The notes under the pieces: generated by a model | Databases searched by the model: none | What the model was told of the DNA's origin: nothing | The model's input: the letters and a program-made list of their open reading frames with translations, nothing else | From: Prevotella sp. | Lineage (GTDB): Bacteria > Bacteroidota > Bacteroidia > Bacteroidales > Bacteroidaceae | Direction of reading: 5' to 3' | Assembly (NCBI GenBank): GCA_017410365.1 | Contig: JAFQQY010000009.1 | Span: 1-64,000, forward strand | Length of the DNA stretch: 64,000 bases | Position numbers and translations under genes: made by a program | In this document: in pieces, positions 8,938-17,870 of the stretch | Position numbering within the stretch: position 1 is the stretch's first letter | Layout of the letters: each line of letters begins with the position of its first letter

Positions 8938-11190
8938 CTATTTCATTATCGACGTAACCGCCTCCTCCTCCCCTACAATCCAGATGATGTCGCCTTCCTT
9001 GAAGCGATAGTTAGGACTGACATTCGACAGGTTCTCCTTACCCTCTTCAAGGCCGACAACCATGCAGTTGTAGCGGTCGCGGATGCCACTGTCCTTCAAG
9101 GTCTTGTCAACAAAAGGAGTCTTTGACGTTATTACCATCTGACAAAGACGCATCTCACGCTTTTCAAACTCAAGGTCCTCACCGAAAACCTCCTTTTCAA
9201 TGGCAGCACCCATCTTTGACAACTGGTCGTCACTACCAATGGCACGAATACGGTCGCCGGGGAATATTATGCTGTTGCCGGCGGGGATGTTTATCCTTCT
9301 GCTTGCACGCAAGATACTGCTTACATGGATGCCGAACTTACTGCCCAACTGCAATTGACTGAGCGTCTGACCAGCCCAAAGGGAATCCTGAGGAATGTCA
9401 AACTCGGCAATATGTATGTCACGGTCGAGCAGATGTCCCTCATACAGCGGACGCTTCTTGCCACTTACAAGTGCCTCTATGTCGCGCGAACGGAGATTGT
9501 TTAGGAACAGGCGTTCAAGACGTATGCTACTGCTCTTTATGCTTCGCGACGCTACTATAAGTGCAACGGCACCAACGGCAATGGTTATCAGCAGGGCATC
9601 AGCAAAATGGAACAGATAATTGCACACATAGAATACAAAACCACCGGCAATGACCACGCGCACTATTATAGTGAAGATGAGCCACAGATGATTGATACGG
9701 TTGGCTGTCCAGAGAGCCTTGAACTCCTCGCTATGATTCTTCTTCATCACCATGGCGCGAAGGAACGGTGATATGATAAGCAGAGTTATCACACCACATA
9801 TCAGATTTGCCACCCACTGATGCTCAATAAACTGTGTCTGAAGGAACGGCAAACAGAAAGAGAGCATGAGGAACATGGCTGCTATCGACAGGATTGAATA
9901 GATAACCACATTAACCGCCATTTGCATAATAAGCGATTTCCACTTGTTATCAGCCGAAGGGTCGGAAGCGCGGTTGAGGGTAATCTTGTTGAGCATCAGG
10001 ATAACGTTGCCCGGCAGTCTGCGCTCCAAGAACGAATGAGCAGGCTCTGCCAAGCGAATCATATACGGAGTGAGGAAGGTGGTAATCACCGACACTGCCA
10101 CAACCACAGGATAGAGGAAGTCGCTGATGACGCCAAGCGACAAACCGAGCGAAGCGATGATAAAGGCAAACTCACCTATCTGTGCCATGGAGAAACCACA
10201 CTTCATCGCTGTCTTCAGAGACTGACCGCTGAGCAGATAACCAAACGAACCGAAGACAGCCTGACCAACGAGTATCGTGAGAATAAGGGCTATGATTGGG
10301 AAAGCATAGTCAACAAGCACTGCCGGTTCTACAAGCATACCCACAGACACGAAGAAGATGGCACCAAAGAGGTTCTTAACCGGCTCTACCACACGGATAA
10401 TCTTCTCCGATTCCACTGTTTCCGCCAGTATACTACCCATTACGAAAGCACCGAAGGCACTGCTGAAGCCTACCTGCGTTGACAGCACTGCCATCAGACA
10501 GCAAAGGCCAAGCGACACGATGAGCAGCGTCTCCTCGTTGATAAGCTTGCGCATCTTGCGGAGCATAAGCGGAATGAGGAAGATGCCCACAACAAACCAT
10601 AATATCAAGAAGAAACCTATGCGCAGCACACTGCCCAGCATCTGACCGCCGTCAGGACTGCTGCCGCTCGCTACAGCCGAGAGCATCACCATCATCACTA
10701 TGGCAAGCACGTCTTCAAGTATGAGCACACTCATCACCATGCCGGCAAAGTTCTGCTGACGAAGTCCCATATCATCAAAAGCCTTATATATAATAGTGGT
10801 GGAACTCATTGCCAGCATACCGGCAAGGAAGATGCAATCCATCTGTCCCCAACCGAAGAGGTTGCCGACTATCATGCCTGCCATCATCATACAGAAGATG
10901 ATAGTACAGGCTGCTATGACAGGCGCAATGCCCATCTTCAGAATCTTCTTAAAAGAGAAATCGAGTCCTAAGGAGAACAGGAGGAATATCACACCGATAT
11001 CTGCCCACGTCTTCACATCTGCCTTATCGACCACCGATGCGAGGAACGGAACCTGAGAACTTACCAGGAAACCGGCAACGATATACCCAAGCACAAGCGG
11101 TTGCTTGAGTTTTTTGAATATCAATGTTACGATACCCGCGACAACCAGTATCAGCGCAAGGTCTTTAACTAAGTAGGGAATCTCTGCCAT
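8938..11190 (-). CDS. Kef-type cation:proton antiporter with two TrkA-C domains
   Basis: This is a 750-residue CPA2-family membrane protein. The first ~400 residues form the Na+/H+ exchanger domain of about 12 helices (LGYIVAGFLV, FLLFSLGLDFS, FGAFVMGSILAETVE). A second hydrophobic block of 4-5 helices follows (about 425-560). The cytosolic C-terminus carries two TrkA-C-like domains: about 595-655 (LSQLQLGSKFGIHVSSILRA, PGDRIRAIGSD) and about 675-745 (KDSGIRDRYNCMVVGLE, FKEGDIIWIVGE). No Rossmann RCK-N domain is seen between them. It probably exchanges K+ or Na+ for protons under ligand control. The exact ion cannot be told. Confidence 0.9.
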   Translation of the reverse strand: MAEIPYLVKDLALILVVAGIVTLIFKKLKQPLVLGYIVAGFLVSSQVPFLASVVDKADVKTWADIGVIFLLFSLGLDFSFKKILKMGIAPVIAACTIIFCMMMAGMIVGNLFGWGQMDCIFLAGMLAMSSTTIIYKAFDDMGLRQQNFAGMVMSVLILEDVLAIVMMVMLSAVASGSSPDGGQMLGSVLRIGFFLILWFVVGIFLIPLMLRKMRKLINEETLLIVSLGLCCLMAVLSTQVGFSSAFGAFVMGSILAETVESEKIIRVVEPVKNLFGAIFFVSVGMLVEPAVLVDYAFPIIALILTILVGQAVFGSFGYLLSGQSLKTAMKCGFSMAQIGEFAFIIASLGLSLGVISDFLYPVVVAVSVITTFLTPYMIRLAEPAHSFLERRLPGNVILMLNKITLNRASDPSADNKWKSLIMQMAVNVVIYSILSIAAMFLMLSFCLPFLQTQFIEHQWVANLICGVITLLIISPFLRAMVMKKNHSEEFKALWTANRINHLWLIFTIIVRVVIAGGFVFYVCNYLFHFADALLITIAVGAVALIVASRSIKSSSIRLERLFLNNLRSRDIEALVSGKKRPLYEGHLLDRDIHIAEFDIPQDSLWAGQTLSQLQLGSKFGIHVSSILRASRRINIPAGNSIIFPGDRIRAIGSDDQLSKMGAAIEKEVFGEDLEFEKREMRLCQMVITSKTPFVDKTLKDSGIRDRYNCMVVGLEEGKENLSNVSPNYRFKEGDIIWIVGEEEAVTSIMK

Positions 11191-11214
11191 ATATTTATAA
11201 GAGTTATTTTTTTA

Positions 11215-11433
11215 AGGAGTGCAGGCAATAGCATTTTAAGGAGTTCAGGAGTGCAGGAATGTAGGAGTGCAGACGTATGCTTTGGTAACAGTCTTCAATC
11301 CTTCAATTATTCGCCTTCGCTCATCAGCTTCGCAGTCTTCAATTTTTCAATCCTTCAATCCTTCAATTTTTCAATTTTTCAATCCTTCATCTCTCATCCA
11401 AGTTCCCCTCCTTCGGAGGGGTTAGGGGAGGTT
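11215..11433 (+). repeat. composite intergenic repeat ending in REP palindrome
   Basis: A run of GGAGTGCAGG/GGAGTTCAGG units leads into GACGTATGCTTTGGTAACAG, many copies of TTCAATCCTTCAATTTTTCA, CTCATCCAAGT and the palindrome CCCCTCCTTCGGAGGGG with GTTAGGGGAGGTT. This is the same composite as at 8741-8882 and 56912-57154. It fills the gap between the lptD stop and the antiporter start. Confidence 0.85.
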
Positions 11434-11434
11434 C

Positions 11435-14400
11435 CTAATACCACTGCACCGCATTGCTATAGCTGCTGCGCTTGTCGTATTTCAGGGCATCGGTAAGCGT
11501 GGCGGCATTACAGCGGAACGAGAAGTTGTAGCTTGTGTATGGTGACAGCACCACCGAGCACGACATGCTGAAGCAGTGGAGGTCACGGCTGAGCGAAGCC
11601 GTTGTCATGGAAATCTTCTTGTTGTCGAAGTCATAACCTGAAGAGAAACTGATGTTCCAACCATCGCTGATGCGCACATTACCGCTGAAGTTGAGCGACT
11701 GCGTGAAGGCGTATGGATAGCGCATCTTATCATAGTCGAAATCGCCACCGGTATTCTCGCGCATCGTGATACCGTAACCGAAGCTCAACGACCATGGCAA
11801 CTCAAACGCCATATAACCGTCCTCGTCGGTCTCTGCCTTGCCGGCACTTTCACGGCGAGCGCCGTTCTGTCCCTCCTGCAAGTCATCGTCGCGGTTGGTC
11901 TCACGGTCGAAATCATCTTCTTCGTCGTATTCGTCATCATCCTCATCATCTTCCTCATCGTCATCCTTAACCTTCTCTCCCCTCAACCACTTGATAAAGT
12001 TCATCACCTTTGTATTGTCAAGAGTATAAGACAGATTTTGAGACATTCCTTGGAAGCGTCCGAACTTACCCTGACTATACAGAGTGGTCTTATCACTAAG
12101 TCGAGGGTTACCATTTTCGTCAAGTTCGTATGCGTATGTAGAGAACACGGCGTTCATGTTGAACGTATAGTTCTTTGACAACTTCAAGCGCAATCGGGTG
12201 CTGAGGTCACTCCATGGGCGAATATCCGTTGCCATATTATAAGACATGCTTGCTCCGAGCTCATCGATGATGCTTATCTTCTTATATCCAGTAGAGTCGT
12301 CGTCAGAGCGCAGTTTCATCTCTACATTATTAGAGATATCCATAGAGATGCTTCCAGTCTTGCCCCTACCCGGCACACCAAACAGTCCGTTGCTATATGG
12401 CGAGTATTCCACCATTGACACATTGCCGTTCTTGTCTGTCTTCTGATAAGTCTCATAATATCCGTAGCGGCTAGAACTGAAGTCAGGTGCATAGCTGAAG
12501 CTGACCTGAGGAGTCAGGACGTGACGAATGGCAACGACCTTGTCGCCAAAGAGTTTTCTTGACGGAACATAGAAACCATACAACTTAGTAGAAGCGCTGA
12601 CATTCATGCTCCAGTTGTAGATATTGTAGAAGCCGTCGATGGTGTCGGTAACTTCCTTCTGTGAGTTTTCGTCCCATGAGCGCATCACCTTATTGGTATA
12701 CATGCGGTCGGTGAAATTGAATGAAGGATTGATGTTCAGATAGTTGAACAGCGTGAAGTTGCCGCTGATTGGTATATTGTGTTGCATACCATTGCGCCAG
12801 TCACGTGTCAGTTTAGAGTGCATCAGCTTATCCTCCTTCGTTGAGATGGAGTTGCTCAGATGACCGGTATAGCTCATTGAAATCTTCTCATACCAACGCT
12901 CCTTGCCTGCCATCTTCTTGCGCTTGAACGGATAGAAGCGGCTCAAAGATATATTAAGGTCAGGCAACGTCAGGGCTATGGTCGAGTCGCGCATGTTCTG
13001 GTTGAGGTTCATTGTTGTAGACAATGTCAGACCGATGCTTGAGAATGTGTTTGTCATGCTGACAGATGATGTACGCGTACTCTGCGTCATACTCTGCGGA
13101 TTATACATGCTCGTCAGGTTGTTGCGCTCATAACTGCTTGTTGCAAAGTTAACACTTGCAGACAATGTTCGGAACGGATTGGCTTTCGGGTCCTGACGAT
13201 GACTCCACTGAATCTTAAAACTAGTCTGCTTGGCATAGTCGGGCATGTTCTTCTCGCCGTTTATCGTGTTCTGATAACTGGCATAGAAGCTTCCGCTGAA
13301 CTTATAGCGCTTGCGATAGTTTGATGCTGCCGACAGTCCCCAAGAACCCTTTGTGTAGATTTCGCCCAATAGCTTCAGGTCCATCTTGTCGCTTATGGCA
13401 AAGTAGTAACCGCCATCACGCAAATAGAATCCGCGCTCTGTCTCATCGCCGTAGGTAGGCATAATGAAACCGCTCGAATAGCTCTTCGTGAATGGGAAGA
13501 ATCCGTAAGGAATAGCCAACGGCAGAGGCACGTCGGCAACTACGAGATATGCCGGACCGAACACCACGTCCTTGCCTGGGCGCACCTTCGCCCTCGACAA
13601 TGCTATATAGAAGTCGGGATTCGGCTGATCGCAGGTAGTATAGCGTCCGTGCTGCAAGAACAGTTCACCTTTCTCGTTACGCTTCGACAGTTCACTGGTA
13701 AGATAACCATCCTGCTGCTGCGTATATACATCCTGAATGAGTCCCTTCTTGGTCTTGAAGTTGAACATCATTGTGTCGGTCTCGTAGGTATCGCTGCCCA
13801 TCTTGAACACTGGCAAACCGAACATCTGGCCTGTTGAGTCGCGCGAACCTGTGGCATGCACAAGACTACTGTCCATAACCATGAATATGCGGTCGCTCTT
13901 CAGGTCCATATCCATATATTCCACGTGCGATTCTCCAAAGAGATACGACCTGCCAGTCGTTGCCTCGTAAACAAGAGAGTCGTTTGCCTGATACTTCACA
14001 GGAGCATCAATACCGTTCTTTCGCTGACGGTTGATACTGTCGAGTGCAAGCGAATCGTCTATAGCCTTATTGTGTTTGTATATAGCCAGTTCCAGCGAAT
14101 CCATCTTTGTTGTGTCTGGCATGTTGTCTTTCGGCTTTAATGTCTTGAGACCAGCAAAAGAGTCTGCTTTACTTGCCAATACAGAATCGAGCTTATTTAC
14201 TGCTGCCGAGTCTACCTTAGCTACGATAGAATCGTTTTCAACCGACTTTATAGAATCAAAAGCTATGGATGTATTGACTGATGCAACCGAATCAATCACA
14301 TTTACCTTACTTGTATCAGAGCCAACGACAGGAGTCTTGTTTGGAGTATGAGAATCGACATTTTGAGCGCTCTTTGTCTTTTCATTTAAGAGCACAGGAG

Positions 14401-14464
14401 GTGTACACGCTATCAACAAAATAACAGCGGATAGTATCGAAAATATCAATGTCTTAATTTTCAC
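11435..14464 (-). CDS. lptD: LptD-like LPS assembly outer-membrane protein
   Basis: The protein has 1009 residues. An N-terminal membrane anchor/signal (CTPP near residue 20) is followed by a Ser/Asp/Val-rich region, an OstA-like beta-jellyroll (about 165-330: YEATTGRSYLFGESHVEYMD, DTMMFNFKTKKGLIQDVYTQ, GRYTTCDQPNPDFYI) and a large beta-barrel (about 340-1009). LptD inserts lipopolysaccharide in the outer leaflet. The region GFFPFTKSYSSGFIMPTYGD marks the Bacteroidetes LptD family. An Asp/Glu-only stretch at about 860-885 lies in a predicted extracellular or turn segment. It reads alone, with a TAATTTTG -7 element upstream. Confidence 0.9.
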   Translation of the reverse strand: MKIKTLIFSILSAVILLIACTPPVLLNEKTKSAQNVDSHTPNKTPVVGSDTSKVNVIDSVASVNTSIAFDSIKSVENDSIVAKVDSAAVNKLDSVLASKADSFAGLKTLKPKDNMPDTTKMDSLELAIYKHNKAIDDSLALDSINRQRKNGIDAPVKYQANDSLVYEATTGRSYLFGESHVEYMDMDLKSDRIFMVMDSSLVHATGSRDSTGQMFGLPVFKMGSDTYETDTMMFNFKTKKGLIQDVYTQQQDGYLTSELSKRNEKGELFLQHGRYTTCDQPNPDFYIALSRAKVRPGKDVVFGPAYLVVADVPLPLAIPYGFFPFTKSYSSGFIMPTYGDETERGFYLRDGGYYFAISDKMDLKLLGEIYTKGSWGLSAASNYRKRYKFSGSFYASYQNTINGEKNMPDYAKQTSFKIQWSHRQDPKANPFRTLSASVNFATSSYERNNLTSMYNPQSMTQSTRTSSVSMTNTFSSIGLTLSTTMNLNQNMRDSTIALTLPDLNISLSRFYPFKRKKMAGKERWYEKISMSYTGHLSNSISTKEDKLMHSKLTRDWRNGMQHNIPISGNFTLFNYLNINPSFNFTDRMYTNKVMRSWDENSQKEVTDTIDGFYNIYNWSMNVSASTKLYGFYVPSRKLFGDKVVAIRHVLTPQVSFSYAPDFSSSRYGYYETYQKTDKNGNVSMVEYSPYSNGLFGVPGRGKTGSISMDISNNVEMKLRSDDDSTGYKKISIIDELGASMSYNMATDIRPWSDLSTRLRLKLSKNYTFNMNAVFSTYAYELDENGNPRLSDKTTLYSQGKFGRFQGMSQNLSYTLDNTKVMNFIKWLRGEKVKDDDEEDDEDDDEYDEEDDFDRETNRDDDLQEGQNGARRESAGKAETDEDGYMAFELPWSLSFGYGITMRENTGGDFDYDKMRYPYAFTQSLNFSGNVRISDGWNISFSSGYDFDNKKISMTTASLSRDLHCFSMSCSVVLSPYTSYNFSFRCNAATLTDALKYDKRSSYSNAVQWY

Positions 14465-14469
14465 GGCTG

Positions 14470-14477
14470 CAAAATTA
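14470..14477 (-). promoter_or_regulatory. -7 element of lptD
   Basis: Read on the minus strand, TAATTTTG matches TAnnTTTG and lies just upstream of the lptD ATG (14464). A -33 element is not clear. The very short leader makes this tentative. Confidence 0.4.
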
Positions 14478-14534
14478 CTTATAAAATGCCGAATAATGCG
14501 CAGCTTTCGATAAATTAACGTTAAAAACTATGTA

Positions 14535-15062
14535 TTATTCGAACATTTCAGCCCATTTTAGGAAGCGTGCCACGCTCTCCTCTCCAAATTTCCGCAGACT
14601 GTCGGCCGTCTGCTCTACGGTACGCTCTCGCTCAAGATGTGATTTTGAGTAGAACTTATCGGCATAGCATATCACTTGTTCTTCCATCGTCTCAGGCAGA
14701 AAATCCTGAACAGGCAATGGAAGATTGCGTTCTACAATCTGCCTAGCTGTTATTCCCGTACCGGTATGACGCTCGCAAACCCTTGCAAGTTCGGGCAAGC
14801 CCTCACTGCGCAACAGTTCCGCCCCTATCCTACCGTGCAGGATATATGGTTCTGTGCCGAAGCATTGTATTCCCGGAGCATCGGTCTTGAAAATGCCTAT
14901 GTCGTGAAGCATTGCCGCCCGCTCAAGAAAAGCCGCATCCAGATTAAGTTCAGGATGGCGACTGGCTATGAGCAAGGCCCTGTCAGCCACCATCCTACTA
15001 TGTGTCAAGAGGATACGTTTCAGTTCGTTATCCTCGGGATAGTATTTGTCAATTATATTCAT
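14535..15062 (-). CDS. HD-domain hydrolase
   Basis: This 175-residue protein has an HD phosphohydrolase fold: an early His21 (LLTHSRMVADRAL), the HD pair His53-Asp54 (AAMLHDIGIF), a later His in YILHGRIGAELL and ERHTGTGI, and a C-terminal Asp (ICYADKFYSK). This follows the HDIG layout of small nucleotidases and YqeK-like enzymes that hydrolyse phosphate esters with a bound metal. The substrate is unknown. It lies 70 nt upstream of lptD on the same strand and downstream of a repeat-filled gap. Confidence 0.87.
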   Translation of the reverse strand: MNIIDKYYPEDNELKRILLTHSRMVADRALLIASRHPELNLDAAFLERAAMLHDIGIFKTDAPGIQCFGTEPYILHGRIGAELLRSEGLPELARVCERHTGTGITARQIVERNLPLPVQDFLPETMEEQVICYADKFYSKSHLERERTVEQTADSLRKFGEESVARFLKWAEMFE

Positions 15063-15065
15063 TTT

Positions 15066-15284
15066 TTAAGTTGACGAGTTGACAAGTAAACAAGTTGACG
15101 AGTTGTTAGTATCAATTGATGAACTGTTGTAGGGGCAGATCGGCGTATCTGCCCGTTGATTTGATTGGTTTTCGGGCGGATACGCTGATTCGCCCCTACA
15201 ATCTACAAATAACTTGTCAACTTGTTTACTTGTCAACTTGTTTACTTGTCAACTTGTTTACTTGTCAACTTGTTTACTAAACTC
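15066..15284. repeat. palindromic repeat block with 16-bp tandem units
   Basis: The left side reads TTGACGAGTTGACAAGTAAA. The right side has about four tandem copies of the 16-bp unit AACTTGTTTACTTGTC, the inverse complement of the left. Between them, TGTAGGGGC...CTGCCCG (from 15130) and CGGGCGGAT...GCCCCTACA (to 15201) form an imperfect 28-bp inverted repeat. The whole gap could fold into one long hairpin. No gene is present. Confidence 0.8.
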
Positions 15285-17046
15285 TCTCTATCCAAGCCAA
15301 TTCCTGTCCTTGGCGCACCTGAGCACCTGGTTTTACGGAGATGTCAACCAGCTTGCCGCCGAGAGCTGCCGGTATTTCTACTATCTCGCCCCAGCGTGTC
15401 TGCAAGTAACAGAACACGTCGCCCTCCTTGTACTGCTGACCGATAAACGGTTCTATGCATGGTGCCATCACACCCTCACCAGCAAAGCTCCAGTATAGCT
15501 TGCCTGCAAACGGTGCTTTCACGGCATCGGCCTTGGCATGCTTCAATTCTGCTATCTGAGCCGGAGTGAGGTTGTTGCCCAGTTTCTTGTCGCGAGCCTT
15601 CTGCAGGTCGGCAAGGAATGTCTTCTTTGCCTGACCGCTCTTATATACTCTGTACTGCTCTGGGTGCATTGCCAGTTCAAAGAGTTCTTCATCGTCCTGA
15701 CCGCAATCCCAACCGTTGTCTTCCATTTCCTTTCGGAAGGTGTCGAGGGCATCGGCCACGAGCGAGCGCGGGTCTTCATCAGTAAACTGGCGACCCTGCT
15801 TCTCTGCCAGTTCACGAAGTACAGGGTCTATATCGCCAGGCACCTTGCCGCTCTTGCCCAGTATCATGCCCCACATGGCATCGTCCATCATCACAAAGCG
15901 TCCCTTGCCCTGTGCTATGGTCAGCAGATTCATCAAAGCTATGTTCTTGACATACTGCGAGAACGGTGTTACCAGTGGCGGATAGCCTACGCGAGGCCAT
16001 ACGTATGCCACCTCGTCGAACAGCTTCACCAGCATGTCGTCGATGGTCAGTTCCTGCTCGCCCTTGCCTCTCAGTATTCCGTTGATAACGCCAAGCATAC
16101 CTCCGAGGTCGGACATCATAGAACCCATCATGCCGCCAGGCAGTCCGCAGCCCAGCAATAGCGACGACATGTGCTTGTTTGTAGGGTCGATAAATGCGCC
16201 CAGCCAGTCGTCTATAAACTCCTGAGTCATTGAGCGGGCCTTCATATATGCTGCCATATTAATCTCTGGCACATCGAAGCCCTCGTTCTTGAGCATGCTC
16301 TGCACAGAGATGATGTCTGGATGCACCTTGCCCCAGCTCAGCGGTTCTATCGCGGTGTCTATGATATCGGCACCGTTGTTGCACACTTCAAGTATTGAAG
16401 CCATCGACAGACCTGGGCCGCTATGGCCGTGATACTGTATGATAACATCGGGATGCTTCTCCTTTATTGAGCGTGTGAGCGCACCGAGCATTGCCGGCTG
16501 ACCGATTCCCGCCATATCTTTCAGACAGATTTCTGGTGCTCCGGCTTCTATCAACTGGTCGGCAATGGCAGAATAATATTCCACCGTATGCACGGGCGAG
16601 TTGGTTATGCAGAGCGAAGCCTGTGGCGTCATGCCTGCCTCGGCTGCCCATTTTATGCTAGGGATAATGTTGCGTACGTCGTTCAAGCCACAGAATATTC
16701 GTGGTATGTCTACGCCTTGCGCGTGCTTCACCTTATACATCAGCTTGCGCACGTCGGCTGGCACAGGATACATTCTCAATGCATTAAGACCACGGTCAAG
16801 CATGTGGGTCTTTATGCCCACTTCGTTAAATGGTTTGCAGAATGCACGTACGGCATCGTTCGGATTTTCGCCTGCCATCAGGTTCACCTGTTCAAAGGCA
16901 CCTCCATTGGTTTCTACGCGGGCGAAGCATCCCATATCTATAATTACAGGGGCTATGCGCTCCAACTGTTCTTTCAGCGGTTGGTATTTACCAGACGACT
17001 GCCACATGTCTCTATAGACAAGACTGAACTGGATTTTCTTTTTCAT
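15277..17046 (-). CDS. pyruvate carboxylase B / oxaloacetate decarboxylase alpha-type carboxyltransferase with degenerate carrier domain
   Basis: The protein has 589 residues. The N-terminal carboxyltransferase TIM barrel is intact: YRDMWQS (Asp13, metal), Lys176 in CLKDMAGIG, and His206/His208 in YHGHSGPG. This domain moves CO2 between biotin and pyruvate/oxaloacetate. A conserved PYC_OADA domain follows (about 290-480) and a C-terminal lipoyl/biotin carrier fold (about 505-589, VKAPFAGKLYW...GAQVRQGQELAWIE). The expected EAMKM biotinylation motif is replaced by QTRWG, so no biotinyl lysine exists. It stands alone, without carboxylase or membrane subunits nearby. It may work with a separate carrier protein or have another reaction (inference). 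Confidence 0.88.
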   Translation of the reverse strand: MKKKIQFSLVYRDMWQSSGKYQPLKEQLERIAPVIIDMGCFARVETNGGAFEQVNLMAGENPNDAVRAFCKPFNEVGIKTHMLDRGLNALRMYPVPADVRKLMYKVKHAQGVDIPRIFCGLNDVRNIIPSIKWAAEAGMTPQASLCITNSPVHTVEYYSAIADQLIEAGAPEICLKDMAGIGQPAMLGALTRSIKEKHPDVIIQYHGHSGPGLSMASILEVCNNGADIIDTAIEPLSWGKVHPDIISVQSMLKNEGFDVPEINMAAYMKARSMTQEFIDDWLGAFIDPTNKHMSSLLLGCGLPGGMMGSMMSDLGGMLGVINGILRGKGEQELTIDDMLVKLFDEVAYVWPRVGYPPLVTPFSQYVKNIALMNLLTIAQGKGRFVMMDDAMWGMILGKSGKVPGDIDPVLRELAEKQGRQFTDEDPRSLVADALDTFRKEMEDNGWDCGQDDEELFELAMHPEQYRVYKSGQAKKTFLADLQKARDKKLGNNLTPAQIAELKHAKADAVKAPFAGKLYWSFAGEGVMAPCIEPFIGQQYKEGDVFCYLQTRWGEIVEIPAALGGKLVDISVKPGAQVRQGQELAWIERV

Positions 17047-17116
17047 AGGTATTCTTTTATTAGTATCGTGTTAATCATTTGTTGCGACACACCTAAGCAT
17101 CAGTGCATCTTTTCTG

Positions 17117-17124
17117 CAAAAATA
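17117..17124 (-). promoter_or_regulatory. -7 element of the carboxyltransferase gene
   Basis: On the minus strand TATTTTTG matches TAnnTTTG and lies about 70 nt before the start at 17046. No good -33 element was found. Confidence 0.4.
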
Positions 17125-17159
17125 CACATTATTTTCTTATTCCACCATAAAATGCGAAT

Positions 17160-17640
17160 ATTTAATAATTATTCACTCATTTGCTGGCACAAATGGCACT
17201 TCAATGTTCTAAAATGCCGTTTCAGAGTTCTAAAACGGCGGCTTACGATACCTAAAGGGGCCGTTTAGCAATCGTAAATGGGCCATTTGGCAATCGTAAC
17301 TGCACCAGTTTTGATGCACAAATGGCATGTCTTGTTCACCTTGCATCGTGCAATAAATTTCTTAAAATTACTTAAAAGCATTGAAAATGCGCCCAAAAAT
17401 GTAGGTAAAATTTTCTTATACACTGCATCTAACGCACAGCGTGTCAGTTGGTTAACCTTTAAAATGTAGGATGTATGAAGAATTGTGATTTTAAAAATTT
17501 GGAGAAAGAAAATAATTTGGGGATTTTTTGCCTAAGGTATCACGATCTGGTGGTAATTTGCTAAGAGACAGATATTTAATGTGTGATACCTTGGTTTTGA
17601 GGTATCACAAGGTATCACGAGGTGTCATCCAGCTATATAA
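17160..17640. other. intergenic stretch with short repeated motifs, no gene
   Basis: No ORF with coding character is seen. Between 17200 and 17310, TTCTAAAA-GCCGTTT-type and GCAATCGTAAnTGGGCC-type units each occur about twice. AAGGTATCAC occurs at 17534-17543 and 17609-17618. GTGATACCT (17583-17591) pairs with AGGTATCAC (17600-17608) as a 9-bp hairpin. The stretch leads into the ~210-bp repeat at 17641. Confidence 0.6.
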
Positions 17641-17815
17641 GTATATATTTTTTCGCAACCTCTCCCGTCCTCTCCTTGCCGTAAGGAGAGGTTCCACCTC
17701 TCTCCTAAATCCTCTCTCCTCATGAGCGAGGACTTAACCGCTCCTCCCTGTCGCTCTTACACTAAGGTAGGCGGGGCATCAAAGCCCTCGCCTGATTGTT
17801 TTATTCAACTGGAGT
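17641..17815 (+). repeat. copy 1 of ~210-bp dispersed repeat
   Basis: It begins AAGTATATATTTTTTCGC-like, contains a REP-like stem (AACCTCTCCC..., GGAGAGG), then CATGAGCGAGGACTTAACCG, GTAGGCGGGGCATCAAAGCC and ends TGATTGTTTTATTC. Further copies lie at 19262-19475 (same orientation) and 24533-24745 (inverted). This copy lacks about 35 bp present in the others (the CTCACCCCCTGCCCCTCTCC part). Confidence 0.85.
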
Positions 17816-17870
17816 TTCCTTTTATGGCATAAAGACGGAAATAACATAAATTCCCCTTATGGCATTTGGT

